In this document: in pieces, positions 55,676 to 64,000 of the stretch
Numbering within the stretch: the first letter of the stretch is position 1
How the letters are laid out: every line of letters starts with the position of its first letter
From: Campylobacter armoricus
GTDB lineage: Bacteria > Campylobacterota > Campylobacteria > Campylobacterales > Campylobacteraceae
Direction of reading: 5' to 3'
Length of the DNA: 64,000 nt
NCBI RefSeq assembly: GCF_013372105.1
Contig: NZ_CP053825.1
Span: forward strand, 744,001-808,000
Made by a program: the position numbers and the translations under genes
Notes under the pieces: generated by a model
Database searches by the model: none
Seen by the model: only the letters and a program-made list of their open reading frames with translations
Told to the model about the DNA's origin: nothing

Positions 55676-56896
55676 ATGAAAAAAGATATTAAAAAAGTGG
55701 TTTTAGCATATTCTGGCGGACTTGATACAAGTATAATTTTAAAATGGTTGCAAGATGAATACAAATGTGAAGTAGTAACTTTTACAGCTGATATTGGTCA
55801 AGGTGAAGAGCTTGAACCTGCTAGAAAAAAAGCACTTTCTTTGGGTGTAAAAGAAGAAAATATTTTTATTCAAGACTTAAAAGATGAGTTTGTAAGAGAC
55901 TATGTGTTTCCTATGTTTAGAGCAAATGCTATTTATGAGGGCGAATATTTACTAGGTACAAGTATAGCAAGACCTTTGATAGCAAAAACTTTAGTAGAAA
56001 TTGCAAATAAAACAAATGCAGACGCAATTAGTCATGGAGCAACCGGTAAAGGAAACGATCAAGTGCGTTTTGAGCTAGGTGCTTTGGCTTTAAATCCAAA
56101 TTTAGCTATTATTGCGCCATGGAGAGAATGGGATTTAAATAGTCGCGAAAAACTTTTGGCTTATGCACAAAAACATGGTATTGATATAGCTAAAAAACCT
56201 GGTAAATCACCTTATTCTATGGATGCAAATTTATTGCATATTTCTTATGAAGGTTTGATTCTTGAAGATCCTTCGGCTAAGCCTGAAGTAGATATGTGGC
56301 GTTGGGTGAAAGATTTAAAGGAAACTCCAAATGAAAGCGAAGTAATAGAACTTGAGTTTAATAAGGGCGATTTATGTGCTATAAATGGAGAAAAATTATC
56401 ACCTGCACAACTTTTAGCTAAGCTTAACGAGCTTGGTGCAAAACATGGTATAGGTCGTCTTGATATAGTGGAAAATCGTTATGTGGGTATGAAAAGTAGA
56501 GGTTGCTATGAAACCCCAGGTGGAACCATACTTTTAAAAGCACACCGTGCCATAGAAAGTATCACTCTAGATAGAGAAGCAGCACATTTAAAAGATGAGT
56601 TAATGCCAAAATATGCAAGTTTAATTTACAATGGTTATTGGTTTTCACCAGAAAGAGTTATGCTCCAAGCTTTAATAGATGAATCACAAAAGTATGTAAA
56701 TGGCAAAGTTAAGCTTGAATTATATAAAGGTAATGTGATGGTAATAGGCAGAGAAAGTGCAAATGATAGTTTATTTAGTGAAGCTTATTGTACTTTTGAG
56801 GAAGATTGTGTATATGATCAAAAAGATGCAGCAGGCTTTATAAGATTAAATGCTTTAAGATTTATCATTGCTGGTAAAAATGGAAGAAAATTTTAA
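55676..56896 (+). CDS. argG: Argininosuccinate synthase
   Basis: ATP-dependent condensation of citrulline and aspartate in arginine synthesis. 406 aa with [16 protein letters not shown] (PP-loop), [15 protein letters not shown] and [15 protein letters not shown] region. AAAGAGGAAA precedes the ATG. First of a plus-strand run to the RNase P RNA. Confidence 0.97.
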   Translation: MKKDIKKVVLAYSGGLDTSIILKWLQDEYKCEVVTFTADIGQGEELEPARKKALSLGVKEENIFIQDLKDEFVRDYVFPMFRANAIYEGEYLLGTSIARPLIAKTLVEIANKTNADAISHGATGKGNDQVRFELGALALNPNLAIIAPWREWDLNSREKLLAYAQKHGIDIAKKPGKSPYSMDANLLHISYEGLILEDPSAKPEVDMWRWVKDLKETPNESEVIELEFNKGDLCAINGEKLSPAQLLAKLNELGAKHGIGRLDIVENRYVGMKSRGCYETPGGTILLKAHRAIESITLDREAAHLKDELMPKYASLIYNGYWFSPERVMLQALIDESQKYVNGKVKLELYKGNVMVIGRESANDSLFSEAYCTFEEDCVYDQKDAAGFIRLNALRFIIAGKNGRKF

Positions 56897-56910
56897 AATT
56901 AAGGAAAGAA

Positions 56911-57354
56911 ATGAAAGTATTATTAATCAAAGATGTAAAAAGTTTAGGAAAAGCAGGAGAGATTAAAGAAGTTAAAGATGGTTATGGACAAAATTTTTTA
57001 ATTGCCAAAGGTTTTGCTAAGGCTGCTACACATGAAGTTTTAAAACAATATGAAGCAGAACAAAAGAAAAAGGCTGAAAATTTAAGATTTGAGCTTGCAA
57101 ATTTGGAAAAATTAAAAGAGGAATTGTCTAAAATCACTATTTGTATAGCTAAGCCTGTAGGAGCTAATGGAAGCTTGTTTGGTGGGGTTACTAAGGATGA
57201 AATCGCACATGCGCTAAAGGAACAAAAAGGTATAGAGCTTGATAAAAAAAGCTTAGAATGCGATACTATAAAAGAACTTGGTGTGCATGAAATTTCAGCA
57301 AAATTAGGTCATGCAATTCATGCTGTATTTAAGCTAGAAGTTAAAGGAGAATAA
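56911..57354 (+). CDS. rplI: Ribosomal protein bL9
   Basis: Large-subunit ribosomal protein, 147 aa, with [30 protein letters not shown] signature at the N-terminus (split here by convention as [13 protein letters not shown] and [12 protein letters not shown]) and the helical linker to the C-terminal domain. Ends one base before hslV start (TAATG overlap). Confidence 0.97.
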   Translation: MKVLLIKDVKSLGKAGEIKEVKDGYGQNFLIAKGFAKAATHEVLKQYEAEQKKKAENLRFELANLEKLKEELSKITICIAKPVGANGSLFGGVTKDEIAHALKEQKGIELDKKSLECDTIKELGVHEISAKLGHAIHAVFKLEVKGE

Positions 57355-57896
57355 TGTTTCACGCAACTACAATTTTAGCTTATAAGGGTAAAAATAAATC
57401 AGTTATTGGCGGCGATGGTCAAGTAAGCTTTGGAAATACCGTTTTAAAAAATAATGCCGTAAAAATTAGAAAATTGAATAATGGAAAAGTATTAGCAGGC
57501 TTTGCAGGAAGCACTGCTGATGCTTTTAATCTTTTTGATATGTTTGAAAAATTACTTTCAGCTTCAAAGGGCGATTTGTTAAAAGCTGCGATAGATTTTT
57601 CAAAAGAATGGCGCAAGGATAAATATTTAAGAAAATTAGAAGCTATGATGCTTGTACTTGATAGAGATCATATATTTTTACTTTCAGGAACTGGAGATGT
57701 AGTTGAACCTGAAGATGGCGCTATAGCAGCTATTGGTAGTGGAGGTAATTATGCACTTTCTGCTGCAAGGGCTTTAGCTAAGCATTCGAATTTAGATGAA
57801 GAAAATGTAGTAAAAGAGAGCTTGCAAATAGCTGGTGAAATTTGCATTTATACTAATACAAATATTAAAACCTATGTAATTGAGGATGATAAATGA
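57354..57896 (+). CDS. hslV: HslV peptidase subunit
   Basis: Proteasome-like peptidase subunit of HslUV. 180 aa, start [13 protein letters not shown], where the first threonine of the TTIL segment becomes the N-terminal nucleophile after processing. [12 protein letters not shown] and [14 protein letters not shown] are family hallmarks. Overlaps hslU by ATGA. Confidence 0.96.
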   Translation: MFHATTILAYKGKNKSVIGGDGQVSFGNTVLKNNAVKIRKLNNGKVLAGFAGSTADAFNLFDMFEKLLSASKGDLLKAAIDFSKEWRKDKYLRKLEAMMLVLDRDHIFLLSGTGDVVEPEDGAIAAIGSGGNYALSAARALAKHSNLDEENVVKESLQIAGEICIYTNTNIKTYVIEDDK

Positions 57897-59212
57897 ATTT
57901 AACTCCAAAAGAGATTGTAAAATTTTTAGATGATTATGTAATCGGGCAAAAAAATGCTAAAAAAATCATAGCCATTGCGTTAAGAAATCGTTATAGAAGA
58001 ATGCAACTTAGTCCTGAACTTCAAGATGATATTATGCCTAAAAATATTTTAATGATAGGTTCAACTGGTGTCGGTAAAACCGAAATTGCAAGACGACTTG
58101 CTAAGATGATGGGACTCCCTTTTGTAAAGGTTGAAGCAAGTAAATATACTGAAGTTGGTTTTGTTGGGCGTGATGTAGAGAGTATGGTTAGAGATTTAGC
58201 TAATGCGGCTTTAAATTTGGTAAAAAATGAAGAAAAAGAAAAAAATGAAGAAAAAATCAATGAATTTATAGAAAATAAAATTTTGGAAAAACTTTTGCCA
58301 CCTTTACCAAAAGGAATTAGTGAAGAAAAACAAGAAGAATATCAAAATTCTTTAGAAAAAATGCGTGTAAAATTAAAAGCTGGTGATTTAGATAATAGTG
58401 TGATTGAAATTGAAATTTCACAAAGTGTATTTGATACAAATCCAAATTTACCACCTGAAATGGGTGCTATGCAAGATATAGTAAAGGTAATTGGAGTTGG
58501 TAGTAAAAAAGTAAAAAAAGAAATGAAAGTAAAAGATGCAAGAATAGCTCTAGCTCAAGAAGCAAGTGAGAAAATTCTTGATATGGAAAGTATTAAAGGC
58601 GAAGCTTTAAGAAGAGCTGAAAATGAAGGGATTATTTTTATAGATGAGATAGATAAAGTTGCTGTTTCAAGTTCAAATTCAAACCGCCAAGATCCAAGTA
58701 AAGAAGGTGTTCAAAGGGATTTACTTCCTATAGTTGAAGGTAGCACTATACAAACTAAATTCGGACCTTTAAAGACTGATCATATTTTATTTATTGCAGC
58801 AGGAGCTTTTCATCTAAGCAAACCAAGTGATTTAATCCCTGAACTTCAAGGTCGTTTTCCTTTAAGGGTTGAGCTTGATTCATTAGATGAAGATGCTTTA
58901 TATGCTATTTTAACAAGACCTAAAAATTCTTTATTGGCTCAATATATTGAACTTTTAAAAACAGAAAAAGTAGAACTTGTTTTTGAAGATGAAGCTATAA
59001 GAGAAATAGCAAAAATTGCAAGTAAAGCTAATGAAGAAATGCAAGATATAGGTGCTAGACGCTTGCATACTGTTGTAGAAAAGCTTTTAGAGGATATTAG
59101 CTTTGAAGCAGATGAGTATGCTGGAAAAGTTTATAAGATAGATGATTTTAAAGTTCAAGTTAAACTTGGAGATATTATAGAAAATAAAGACTTAGCTAGG
59201 TATATCTTGTGA
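57893..59212 (+). CDS. hslU: HslU ATPase subunit
   Basis: AAA+ unfoldase partner of HslV. 439 aa with [13 protein letters not shown], Walker [13 protein letters not shown], a charged I-domain rich in Lys/Glu (about 110-210), Walker [11 protein letters not shown] and C-terminal [20 protein letters not shown]. The era start lies inside its end (GTG overlapping TGA). Confidence 0.97.
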   Translation: MNLTPKEIVKFLDDYVIGQKNAKKIIAIALRNRYRRMQLSPELQDDIMPKNILMIGSTGVGKTEIARRLAKMMGLPFVKVEASKYTEVGFVGRDVESMVRDLANAALNLVKNEEKEKNEEKINEFIENKILEKLLPPLPKGISEEKQEEYQNSLEKMRVKLKAGDLDNSVIEIEISQSVFDTNPNLPPEMGAMQDIVKVIGVGSKKVKKEMKVKDARIALAQEASEKILDMESIKGEALRRAENEGIIFIDEIDKVAVSSSNSNRQDPSKEGVQRDLLPIVEGSTIQTKFGPLKTDHILFIAAGAFHLSKPSDLIPELQGRFPLRVELDSLDEDALYAILTRPKNSLLAQYIELLKTEKVELVFEDEAIREIAKIASKANEEMQDIGARRLHTVVEKLLEDISFEADEYAGKVYKIDDFKVQVKLGDIIENKDLARYIL

Positions 59213-60081
59213 AGAGTGGCTTTATAAGCATAGTGGGTAGAACTAATGCAGGAAAAAGTTCTATCCTTAATTCTTTATTAGAAGAAAAAGTGGCTATGGT
59301 TTCTCATAAACAAAATGCCACAAGAAGAAAAATTAACGCTATTATTATGCATGAAAATCATCAGCTTGTATTTATAGATACTCCTGGCTTACATACAAGC
59401 TCTAAAGCTATGAATCAACTTATGATTGATTTGGCGGTTAAAAGTATTGCAGATTGTGATGTGATTTTATTTGTAGCTAGTATTTATGATGATATAAAAG
59501 ATTATGAAAAATTTTTAAATTTAAATCCTAAAGTTCCACATATAGTTTTAATCAATAAAGTTGATTTGGTAAAAAAAGAAGCTTTGCTTAAAAAATTAAG
59601 TGAATATACTAAATTTAGTTCATATTTTAGTGCTATTATTCCCTATTCTGCTAAGCAAAAATTTTATAAAAAAATTCTTTTAGATGAAATAATTAAGTAT
59701 TTACCTAATCATCCTTATTATTTTGATCCTGAATTTATTACTACCACAAATGAAAAAGATATTTATAGAGATTTCATTTTAGAAGCTATATATGAGAATT
59801 TAAGTGATGAAATTCCTTATACTACCGAGGTAAAAATTGAAAAAATTAAAGAATTGGAACAAATTTATTATATTAATGCTGTTATTATTACAGATAGTAA
59901 TTCCCATAAAGGAATGATATTAGGTAAAGATGGTATGACAATTAAACGCATTGGTAAAGAAGCTAGAATAAAAATAGAAAAATTAGCACAAAAAAAGGTA
60001 ATGTTGAAATTATTTGTTCAACTTGAAAAAAATTGGCATAAAAACGAACAAAATCTCAAAAAAATTCTTTACAATGAATAA
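59209..60081 (+). CDS. era: GTPase Era
   Basis: Ribosome-associated GTPase for 30S maturation. 290 aa with P-loop [11 protein letters not shown], the DTPGLH switch, NKVD, and a C-terminal KH domain ([18 protein letters not shown]). Start GTG 59209. Its last bases overlap the next gene start at 60074. Confidence 0.96.
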   Translation: MKSGFISIVGRTNAGKSSILNSLLEEKVAMVSHKQNATRRKINAIIMHENHQLVFIDTPGLHTSSKAMNQLMIDLAVKSIADCDVILFVASIYDDIKDYEKFLNLNPKVPHIVLINKVDLVKKEALLKKLSEYTKFSSYFSAIIPYSAKQKFYKKILLDEIIKYLPNHPYYFDPEFITTTNEKDIYRDFILEAIYENLSDEIPYTTEVKIEKIKELEQIYYINAVIITDSNSHKGMILGKDGMTIKRIGKEARIKIEKLAQKKVMLKLFVQLEKNWHKNEQNLKKILYNE

Positions 60082-61078
60082 GAAAAAAATAAATAATAAT
60101 TATATAAATTATGAAAAACTTTTATATATTAATTTTCCAAATTTACTCAATGAAGATGAGATTTTAATTAAAAGTTTTAAAGAACTTGGTATTAAAGATG
60201 ATTTTTCTTATAAGCTAGCGTATTTTTACAATGAGCAACATACTCATGTTTTTCTAACTAAATTTGAAAATATTTTAGATTATGATGTGTTAATTCCAGA
60301 GCCTTTACTTTTTGAAGCTTATTTTAATCAAAAAATAAGTAAAAATTTAGTTTTGATTTTTAAAAATAAATATATAGTATTAGTGGAATATCTAGGAAAT
60401 CAGTTTCAAAATTGCAAGACTATACCTAATAGTATTTATAATATAAACTATGAACAACAATTAAAAAATAACTATGAAAATATTTTGAGCGTAAATGATG
60501 TTAAAAGTATAAGTGGTTTTAAAAAGAATGATAGTAATATATTATATTTTGAATTATTACAATCAAATATAAATTTTAAAATTAATTTTGCTTTAAAAGA
60601 AGAAAAATTAATTTATAAAACATTAAGTTTTAAAATTTTAAGTAGTTTTATATTTGGTGTGTTATTTGCTTTAATTTACCCTTTATATTTATATTTTCAT
60701 GGATTAACTATAGAAAATGAAATTGAAAGATATGAAAACATATTAGTAGAAGAAGAAGCTACATTAAAACATTTTAAACAAAAACAAAAACAAACATTAA
60801 ATCTTATAAATATGCAAAATGAAAACAATGAAAAAAATCAATATCTATATGATTTTTATAAAAATACACTTTGTTATAAAGATTTTTACAATTTTATTAA
60901 AATACTAAATATTCATAAAAGTTTAATTGAAAAATTAATTTTCAAAGACAATGTATTTCAAATAGAACTTACAAAAGACTATAATTTTTATGATGATTTT
61001 AAAAAATATGGATTTATATTGAAAAATAAAGAAATTAATAATGAAAAAATTAATATATATTTGCAAAAAAATATTTGA
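60074..61078 (+). CDS. Membrane protein, GspL/PilM-N-like candidate
   Basis: 334 aa from ATG 60074 inside the era end; the longer frame is not used. An N-terminal cytoplasmic region of about 180 residues precedes one transmembrane helix ([23 protein letters not shown]), then a coiled coil ([20 protein letters not shown]) and a small mixed domain. This topology is that of GspL or PilM-PilN fusions, assembly-platform proteins of type II secretion and DNA-uptake machines. From memory C. jejuni has two such proteins after era (Cj0660c, Cj0659c). Similarity in sequence is not obvious, so the assignment is topological. Confidence 0.6.
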   Translation: MNKKKINNNYINYEKLLYINFPNLLNEDEILIKSFKELGIKDDFSYKLAYFYNEQHTHVFLTKFENILDYDVLIPEPLLFEAYFNQKISKNLVLIFKNKYIVLVEYLGNQFQNCKTIPNSIYNINYEQQLKNNYENILSVNDVKSISGFKKNDSNILYFELLQSNINFKINFALKEEKLIYKTLSFKILSSFIFGVLFALIYPLYLYFHGLTIENEIERYENILVEEEATLKHFKQKQKQTLNLINMQNENNEKNQYLYDFYKNTLCYKDFYNFIKILNIHKSLIEKLIFKDNVFQIELTKDYNFYDDFKKYGFILKNKEINNEKINIYLQKNI

Positions 61079-61592
61079 TTTTTTAGAAAATATTCTAATT
61101 AGATTATCATCTAGAGAATATAAATTAGCTTTAATTTTAAGTTTTATTTTTGGTTTTTTTGTGGTTTATTTTAGTATGTTTAGACTTTTTGAAAACAAAG
61201 ATATGCTTTTAAATGATAAATTAAATTCTTTGCAATTGAAAATACAGCAAAATAAAAATGATATTATCTTTGCTCAACAAGATATCAACGCTTCATTAAA
61301 AATAAATGATAATAAATTTAAACAATTAAAGCAAGACTATCAAACAATCTTAAATCTTATAGAAAAAAAATTATTATTAATAAAAGCAAAATCGGTTCAA
61401 ATTCAAACACAACGTTATAAAGATAAATATTTTACATATTATGAGTTAAATTTGAATTTTATTTCAGATTTTAATTCGTTATTGTCTTTTTTACAAGAGC
61501 TTGATTTGAGTATTAAAGTAAAAAAAATTGAGCTTGAAAAATATGAAAATAAGTTAAAAATTACACTTAATTTAATATTTCCTCTAGTATAA
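61041..61592 (+). CDS. Membrane protein, GspM/PilO-like candidate
   Basis: 183 aa with a cytoplasmic N-terminus, one transmembrane helix (LALILSFIFGFFVVYFSMF, about 29-48), a coiled coil (residues about 55-115) and a ferredoxin-like C-terminal stretch (YYELNLNFISDFNSLLSFLQELDLSIKVKKIELEK). This fits GspM/PilO, the partner of the preceding GspL/PilN-like protein. The start overlaps the previous gene by 38 bases, so they are coupled. Sequence evidence alone is weak. Confidence 0.6.
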   Translation: MKKLIYICKKIFDFLENILIRLSSREYKLALILSFIFGFFVVYFSMFRLFENKDMLLNDKLNSLQLKIQQNKNDIIFAQQDINASLKINDNKFKQLKQDYQTILNLIEKKLLLIKAKSVQIQTQRYKDKYFTYYELNLNFISDFNSLLSFLQELDLSIKVKKIELEKYENKLKITLNLIFPLV

Positions 61593-61620
61593 ATAAGTTT
61601 TTTTTGATACAATTAATTCC

Positions 61621-61939
61621 AAACATGGCAAGCGATCGCTTCAAAAAATGAAGAGGAAAGTCCGAGCTGCTATAAGACAAAGATTCCATCTAATGGATGG
61701 CTAGGGTGACCTAAGGGAAAGTGCAACAGAAAGAAAACTACCATATTTTATGGAAAAGGTGAAACGGCAGGGTAAGAGCCTACCAGTAGCTTTGGTAACA
61801 AAGCTAGCTATGTAAACCCAATCTGCAGCAAGAAGGGGTGGTTTTAGTCTTATATTTTAACCCTTCGCTTGACTTTGTTTGTAAAAACAAAGCTAGATAA
61901 ATGATCGCTCTTGACAGAACTCGGCTTATAGCCATGTTT
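61621..61939 (+). ncRNA. rnpB: RNase P RNA
   Basis: Catalytic RNA that removes 5' leaders from pre-tRNAs. Bacterial type-A core elements are visible: GAGGAAAGTCCGAGC near the 5' end, GAAACGGCAGGGTAAGAGC in the middle and CTTGACAGAACTCGGCTTATAG at the 3' end. The P1 helix pairs 61621-61629 with 61931-61939 (AAACATGGC / GCCATGTTT), which fixes both ends; a T-run follows. It lies 28 bases after the GspM-like gene and its end touches the stop of the convergent small gene. Confidence 0.95.
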
Positions 61940-62154
61940 TATTTTATATATGCAGAAGCTTTTTTGAGTTTTTGTAAATTAACAGCTATTTCATCTTGCT
62001 TTTTTTTCATAAAAGCTAAAGCTTCATTAGTAAGAGCTAATGCCTCATTAGGACAATCTTTATAATCGGGTTTTTCCATGAGTTTAACTATTTTTTCTAT
62101 ATCTTCAGTATAAACAGCGATTTTAAACTCATCTATCCACTTTTTTTCACTCAT
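61939..62154 (-). CDS. Small protein downstream of fliS
   Basis: 71 aa helical protein starting at ATG 62154, which overlaps the fliS stop by ATGA. Longer upstream starts in the same frame are rejected because of that coupling. No family recognised, though its place after fliDS is like that of FliT-type flagellar chaperones (size and helical composition fit). C. jejuni has a small ORF here too (Cj0550, from memory). Confidence 0.78.
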   Translation of the reverse strand: MSEKKWIDEFKIAVYTEDIEKIVKLMEKPDYKDCPNEALALTNEALAFMKKKQDEIAVNLQKLKKASAYIK

Positions 62155-62522
62155 TTTTGATGTACTTCCCTCCAAGCCTCTAACAAACCTTTGACTACAT
62201 TTATCACTTCATCAACCCTAGTTTCATTATTTTCTATATTTGATAAAGAAAGTAGTTGTAATTGTCTAGTATATAAGCCACTTAAATAATGAGCTACTTC
62301 ACCACCTTTATCATAATCAAGACAATTTATTAATTCTATAAAAATAGCACTAGCTCTTTTTACATAATACACTCTTTCTTCTATATTTTCATTTTGTATT
62401 GCTATTTTTATTCTACTTGAAAAGCGTAAAATACCACCATATAGCATTTCTATAAGTTTTTCTTGGGATTCTACGCCTACTTGATTTTGTGAATACGCAC
62501 TATAAACTGCATTATTTACCAT
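62151..62522 (-). CDS. fliS: Flagellar chaperone FliS
   Basis: Export chaperone that binds the C-terminus of flagellin and prevents early polymerisation. 123 aa with AYSQNQVGVESQEKLIEMLYGGILRF start and INCLDYDKGGEVAHYLSGLYTR, the FliS core. It follows fliD by 17 bases and overlaps the small gene behind. Confidence 0.95.
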   Translation of the reverse strand: MVNNAVYSAYSQNQVGVESQEKLIEMLYGGILRFSSRIKIAIQNENIEERVYYVKRASAIFIELINCLDYDKGGEVAHYLSGLYTRQLQLLSLSNIENNETRVDEVINVVKGLLEAWREVHQK

Positions 62523-62539
62523 ATAAAAACCTCTCTAAG

Positions 62540-64000
62540 TTAAGATTTTTGATTATTTGCGGCATTAATCATATTTGTAATTACATTTGCCTGACTATTT
62601 AATTTAGCGATAATACCATCATACGCAGCCCACTTTGCCCACATAGTATCATATCGACTTTCTATGGATTTTTTAGTATCTTCTGTTACTTTATTAAGAT
62701 AATCAGCTTCTTTATTTAACGATGCTTTATATCCTCCAAATGAACCCTCAGAACTCATCATTTCTTTCATTGTATTTTTTAATATTCCAAAAGTTCCACT
62801 TTCTTCTTTATATTGTGAATATATAGTTTTAGGACTTAAACCAAATTTTTTTAAAAAATCTTTATCTCCTTGAATTTCAAGATTGCTTCCTGATGTTCCT
62901 TTGATTTTAAATTGTATTTGTTCTTCTGATCCTTGTTTAACTATTTCAAAACTAGCTTCTAGACCTTCTAATCCAAAACTATTTATATGATCAACTAAAC
63001 TTTGAGCTCTTTCGGTAGCATTATTACCTGTTATTTTAAAATCATCGCCATTTTTTGTTTTACTTAAATCTATTGTTTCATCATTATATATAATTTTGAA
63101 ATTTTTATCCTTAAAATCAATATCTTCATCTAATTTAACTTTATCTCCAACTAAATCAATATCTTCAAATCCATTGTGTCCTACGAAAAATTTTTCAGCC
63201 ATTTCAGGATCTTCATTAAATTTGGTATTAAATTTAGAAGAATCAAAAGTTAGCGTTCCATCTGATAAAGTTAAACCATAATCAGCTAAAGATAAACTAA
63301 CTTTAGAAGAAACTTTAGTGCCTTCAGAGCTTTCGCTATCACCTACTGTTATTGTTCCATCTACGGTAATAGTTTTAAGTAAAATATTATTGATTTCTGA
63401 TTTTATATTGTAAATCGAACTTACACCTACAAAATTCCCTTTTGTTCCTGCATCAGGATCATATTTTGTAGCTGCAGTGATATTTAGCATCAAATCATTG
63501 TAAGATTTTGCTAAATTTTCTAAAGATTGTGATAATGCTTCGGTATCTTGAGTAACATTAAAACTAATTTCACCCTTTTGCTTAAGTTCTAAAGTAATAT
63601 CAGGACCAATATCTGTGATAGTATTAGTTGGCCTAGTCATTTTAACACCATCTACACTAAAGATAGCGTCCATACCCTTTTGTATATGATTTTCATTACC
63701 AGCTTTTACATTATAGCCTTGTGGAGTATTAGTATCTAAAGTGATTCCAAATTTTTCACTTAATAAATTTGTAGCTTTGTTATCTCTAGCGTAATTTGCT
63801 TTATCAACATTACCATCTTCATCTACAGCATAACCTCCATCAAAAATACCAAGCTCAGCTCCATTGGTTGTTTTGAAAGTTGCTCCTGTATCTGTTAGTT
63901 CTAAATTAACTTTACCATTGGTTTTTTTGCTAATTTGTTCAGCTAGGCTATCATAAGTAGTATTTTCATCAATATCTATGGTATATCTATCATAAGTATC
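62540..64000 (-). CDS. fliD: Flagellar hook-associated protein 2 (filament cap), N-terminally cut
   Basis: Filament cap protein needed for flagellin insertion. 486 residues are visible, open at the right edge; campylobacter FliD is about 640 aa, so the N-terminal ~150 are outside. Visible: DAIFSVDGVKMTRPTNTI (inner cap domain start), variable central domains with FKIKGTSGSNLEIQ-like repeats, and the helical C-terminus ending AWAAYDGIIAKLNSQANVITNMINAA that packs on the filament. An internal ATG at 63673 is not the start, because the frame remains coding upstream (YNVKAGNENHIQKG). Confidence 0.95.
   Translation of the reverse strand, partial: DTYDRYTIDIDENTTYDSLAEQISKKTNGKVNLELTDTGATFKTTNGAELGIFDGGYAVDEDGNVDKANYARDNKATNLLSEKFGITLDTNTPQGYNVKAGNENHIQKGMDAIFSVDGVKMTRPTNTITDIGPDITLELKQKGEISFNVTQDTEALSQSLENLAKSYNDLMLNITAATKYDPDAGTKGNFVGVSSIYNIKSEINNILLKTITVDGTITVGDSESSEGTKVSSKVSLSLADYGLTLSDGTLTFDSSKFNTKFNEDPEMAEKFFVGHNGFEDIDLVGDKVKLDEDIDFKDKNFKIIYNDETIDLSKTKNGDDFKITGNNATERAQSLVDHINSFGLEGLEASFEIVKQGSEEQIQFKIKGTSGSNLEIQGDKDFLKKFGLSPKTIYSQYKEESGTFGILKNTMKEMMSSEGSFGGYKASLNKEADYLNKVTEDTKKSIESRYDTMWAKWAAYDGIIAKLNSQANVITNMINAANNQKS

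Overview
The window is a continuous piece of an AT-rich epsilonproteobacterial (Campylobacterota) chromosome. It most likely comes from a Campylobacter of the C. lari / C. jejuni lineage. This rests on recognisable gene neighbourhoods (ctpA-purCSQ-plsC-crcB-htpG, hydABCD, gltX-yggT-slt, mobB-fbp-metG, murA-moeA, flgA-ubiX-coaD-tmk-hisS-speA-cysE, rpoN-lptB-tsaE-argG, rplI-hslVU-era, fliDS), on the single XerH-type recombinase, on a Peb3-like binding protein and on frequent TTG/GTG starts. The species is inferred, not proven.

Layout. 1-5.9 kb: plus-strand operon aroB(partial)-mscS-mtaB-ftsH-like-mogA. 5.9-13.6 kb: long minus-strand operon ctpA-purC-purS-purQ-SH3-like protein-plsC-crcB-htpG-two rhodaneses. 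13.8-20.7 kb: clpB with a consensus sigma70 promoter and an HspR-like operator, then the uptake [NiFe]-hydrogenase operon. 20.7-34.5 kb: gltX-yggT-slt, mobB-fbp-64 aa protein-metG-Mur-like protein, a Peb3/AcfC-type binding protein, YceI, queC, ybeY-DUF3298, two PepSY-like periplasmic proteins, rhomboid and SixA. 34.5-35.2 kb: a very AT-rich gene-poor stretch with a palindrome that looks like a Xer site about 1.1 kb from xerH. 35.2-40.7 kb: Asp/Glu racemase-xerH, a small protein with a sigma28-like promoter, EamA, murA-moeA. 40.7-44.0 kb: an accessory block of four unrecognised coiled or low-complexity proteins, tRNA-Gly and a broken C39 peptidase. 44.2-52.3 kb: housekeeping genes, interrupted between speA and cysE by two accessory genes carrying an 8-copy octamer repeat and a poly-G tract. 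52.3-64 kb: rpoN-lptB-tsaE-S4, argG-rplI-hslV-hslU-era-GspL/GspM-like pair, RNase P RNA, and fliD(partial)-fliS-small protein.

The most interesting theme is flagellar regulation of unknown genes. Two accessory transcription units have near-perfect sigma54 (GG-N10-GC) promoters and two others have CGATAT sigma28-type -10 boxes. The same window encodes RpoN itself, FlgA, FliD and FliS. The unknown products are small, polar and lack signal peptides, which is what one would expect of flagellum-coexpressed or flagellum-secreted proteins. This is an inference, and tests are given with the findings. Other notable items are an FtsH paralogue that has lost its zinc-protease motif, the candidate difH site, the HspR operator at clpB, and the simple-sequence repeats of likely phase-variable genes.
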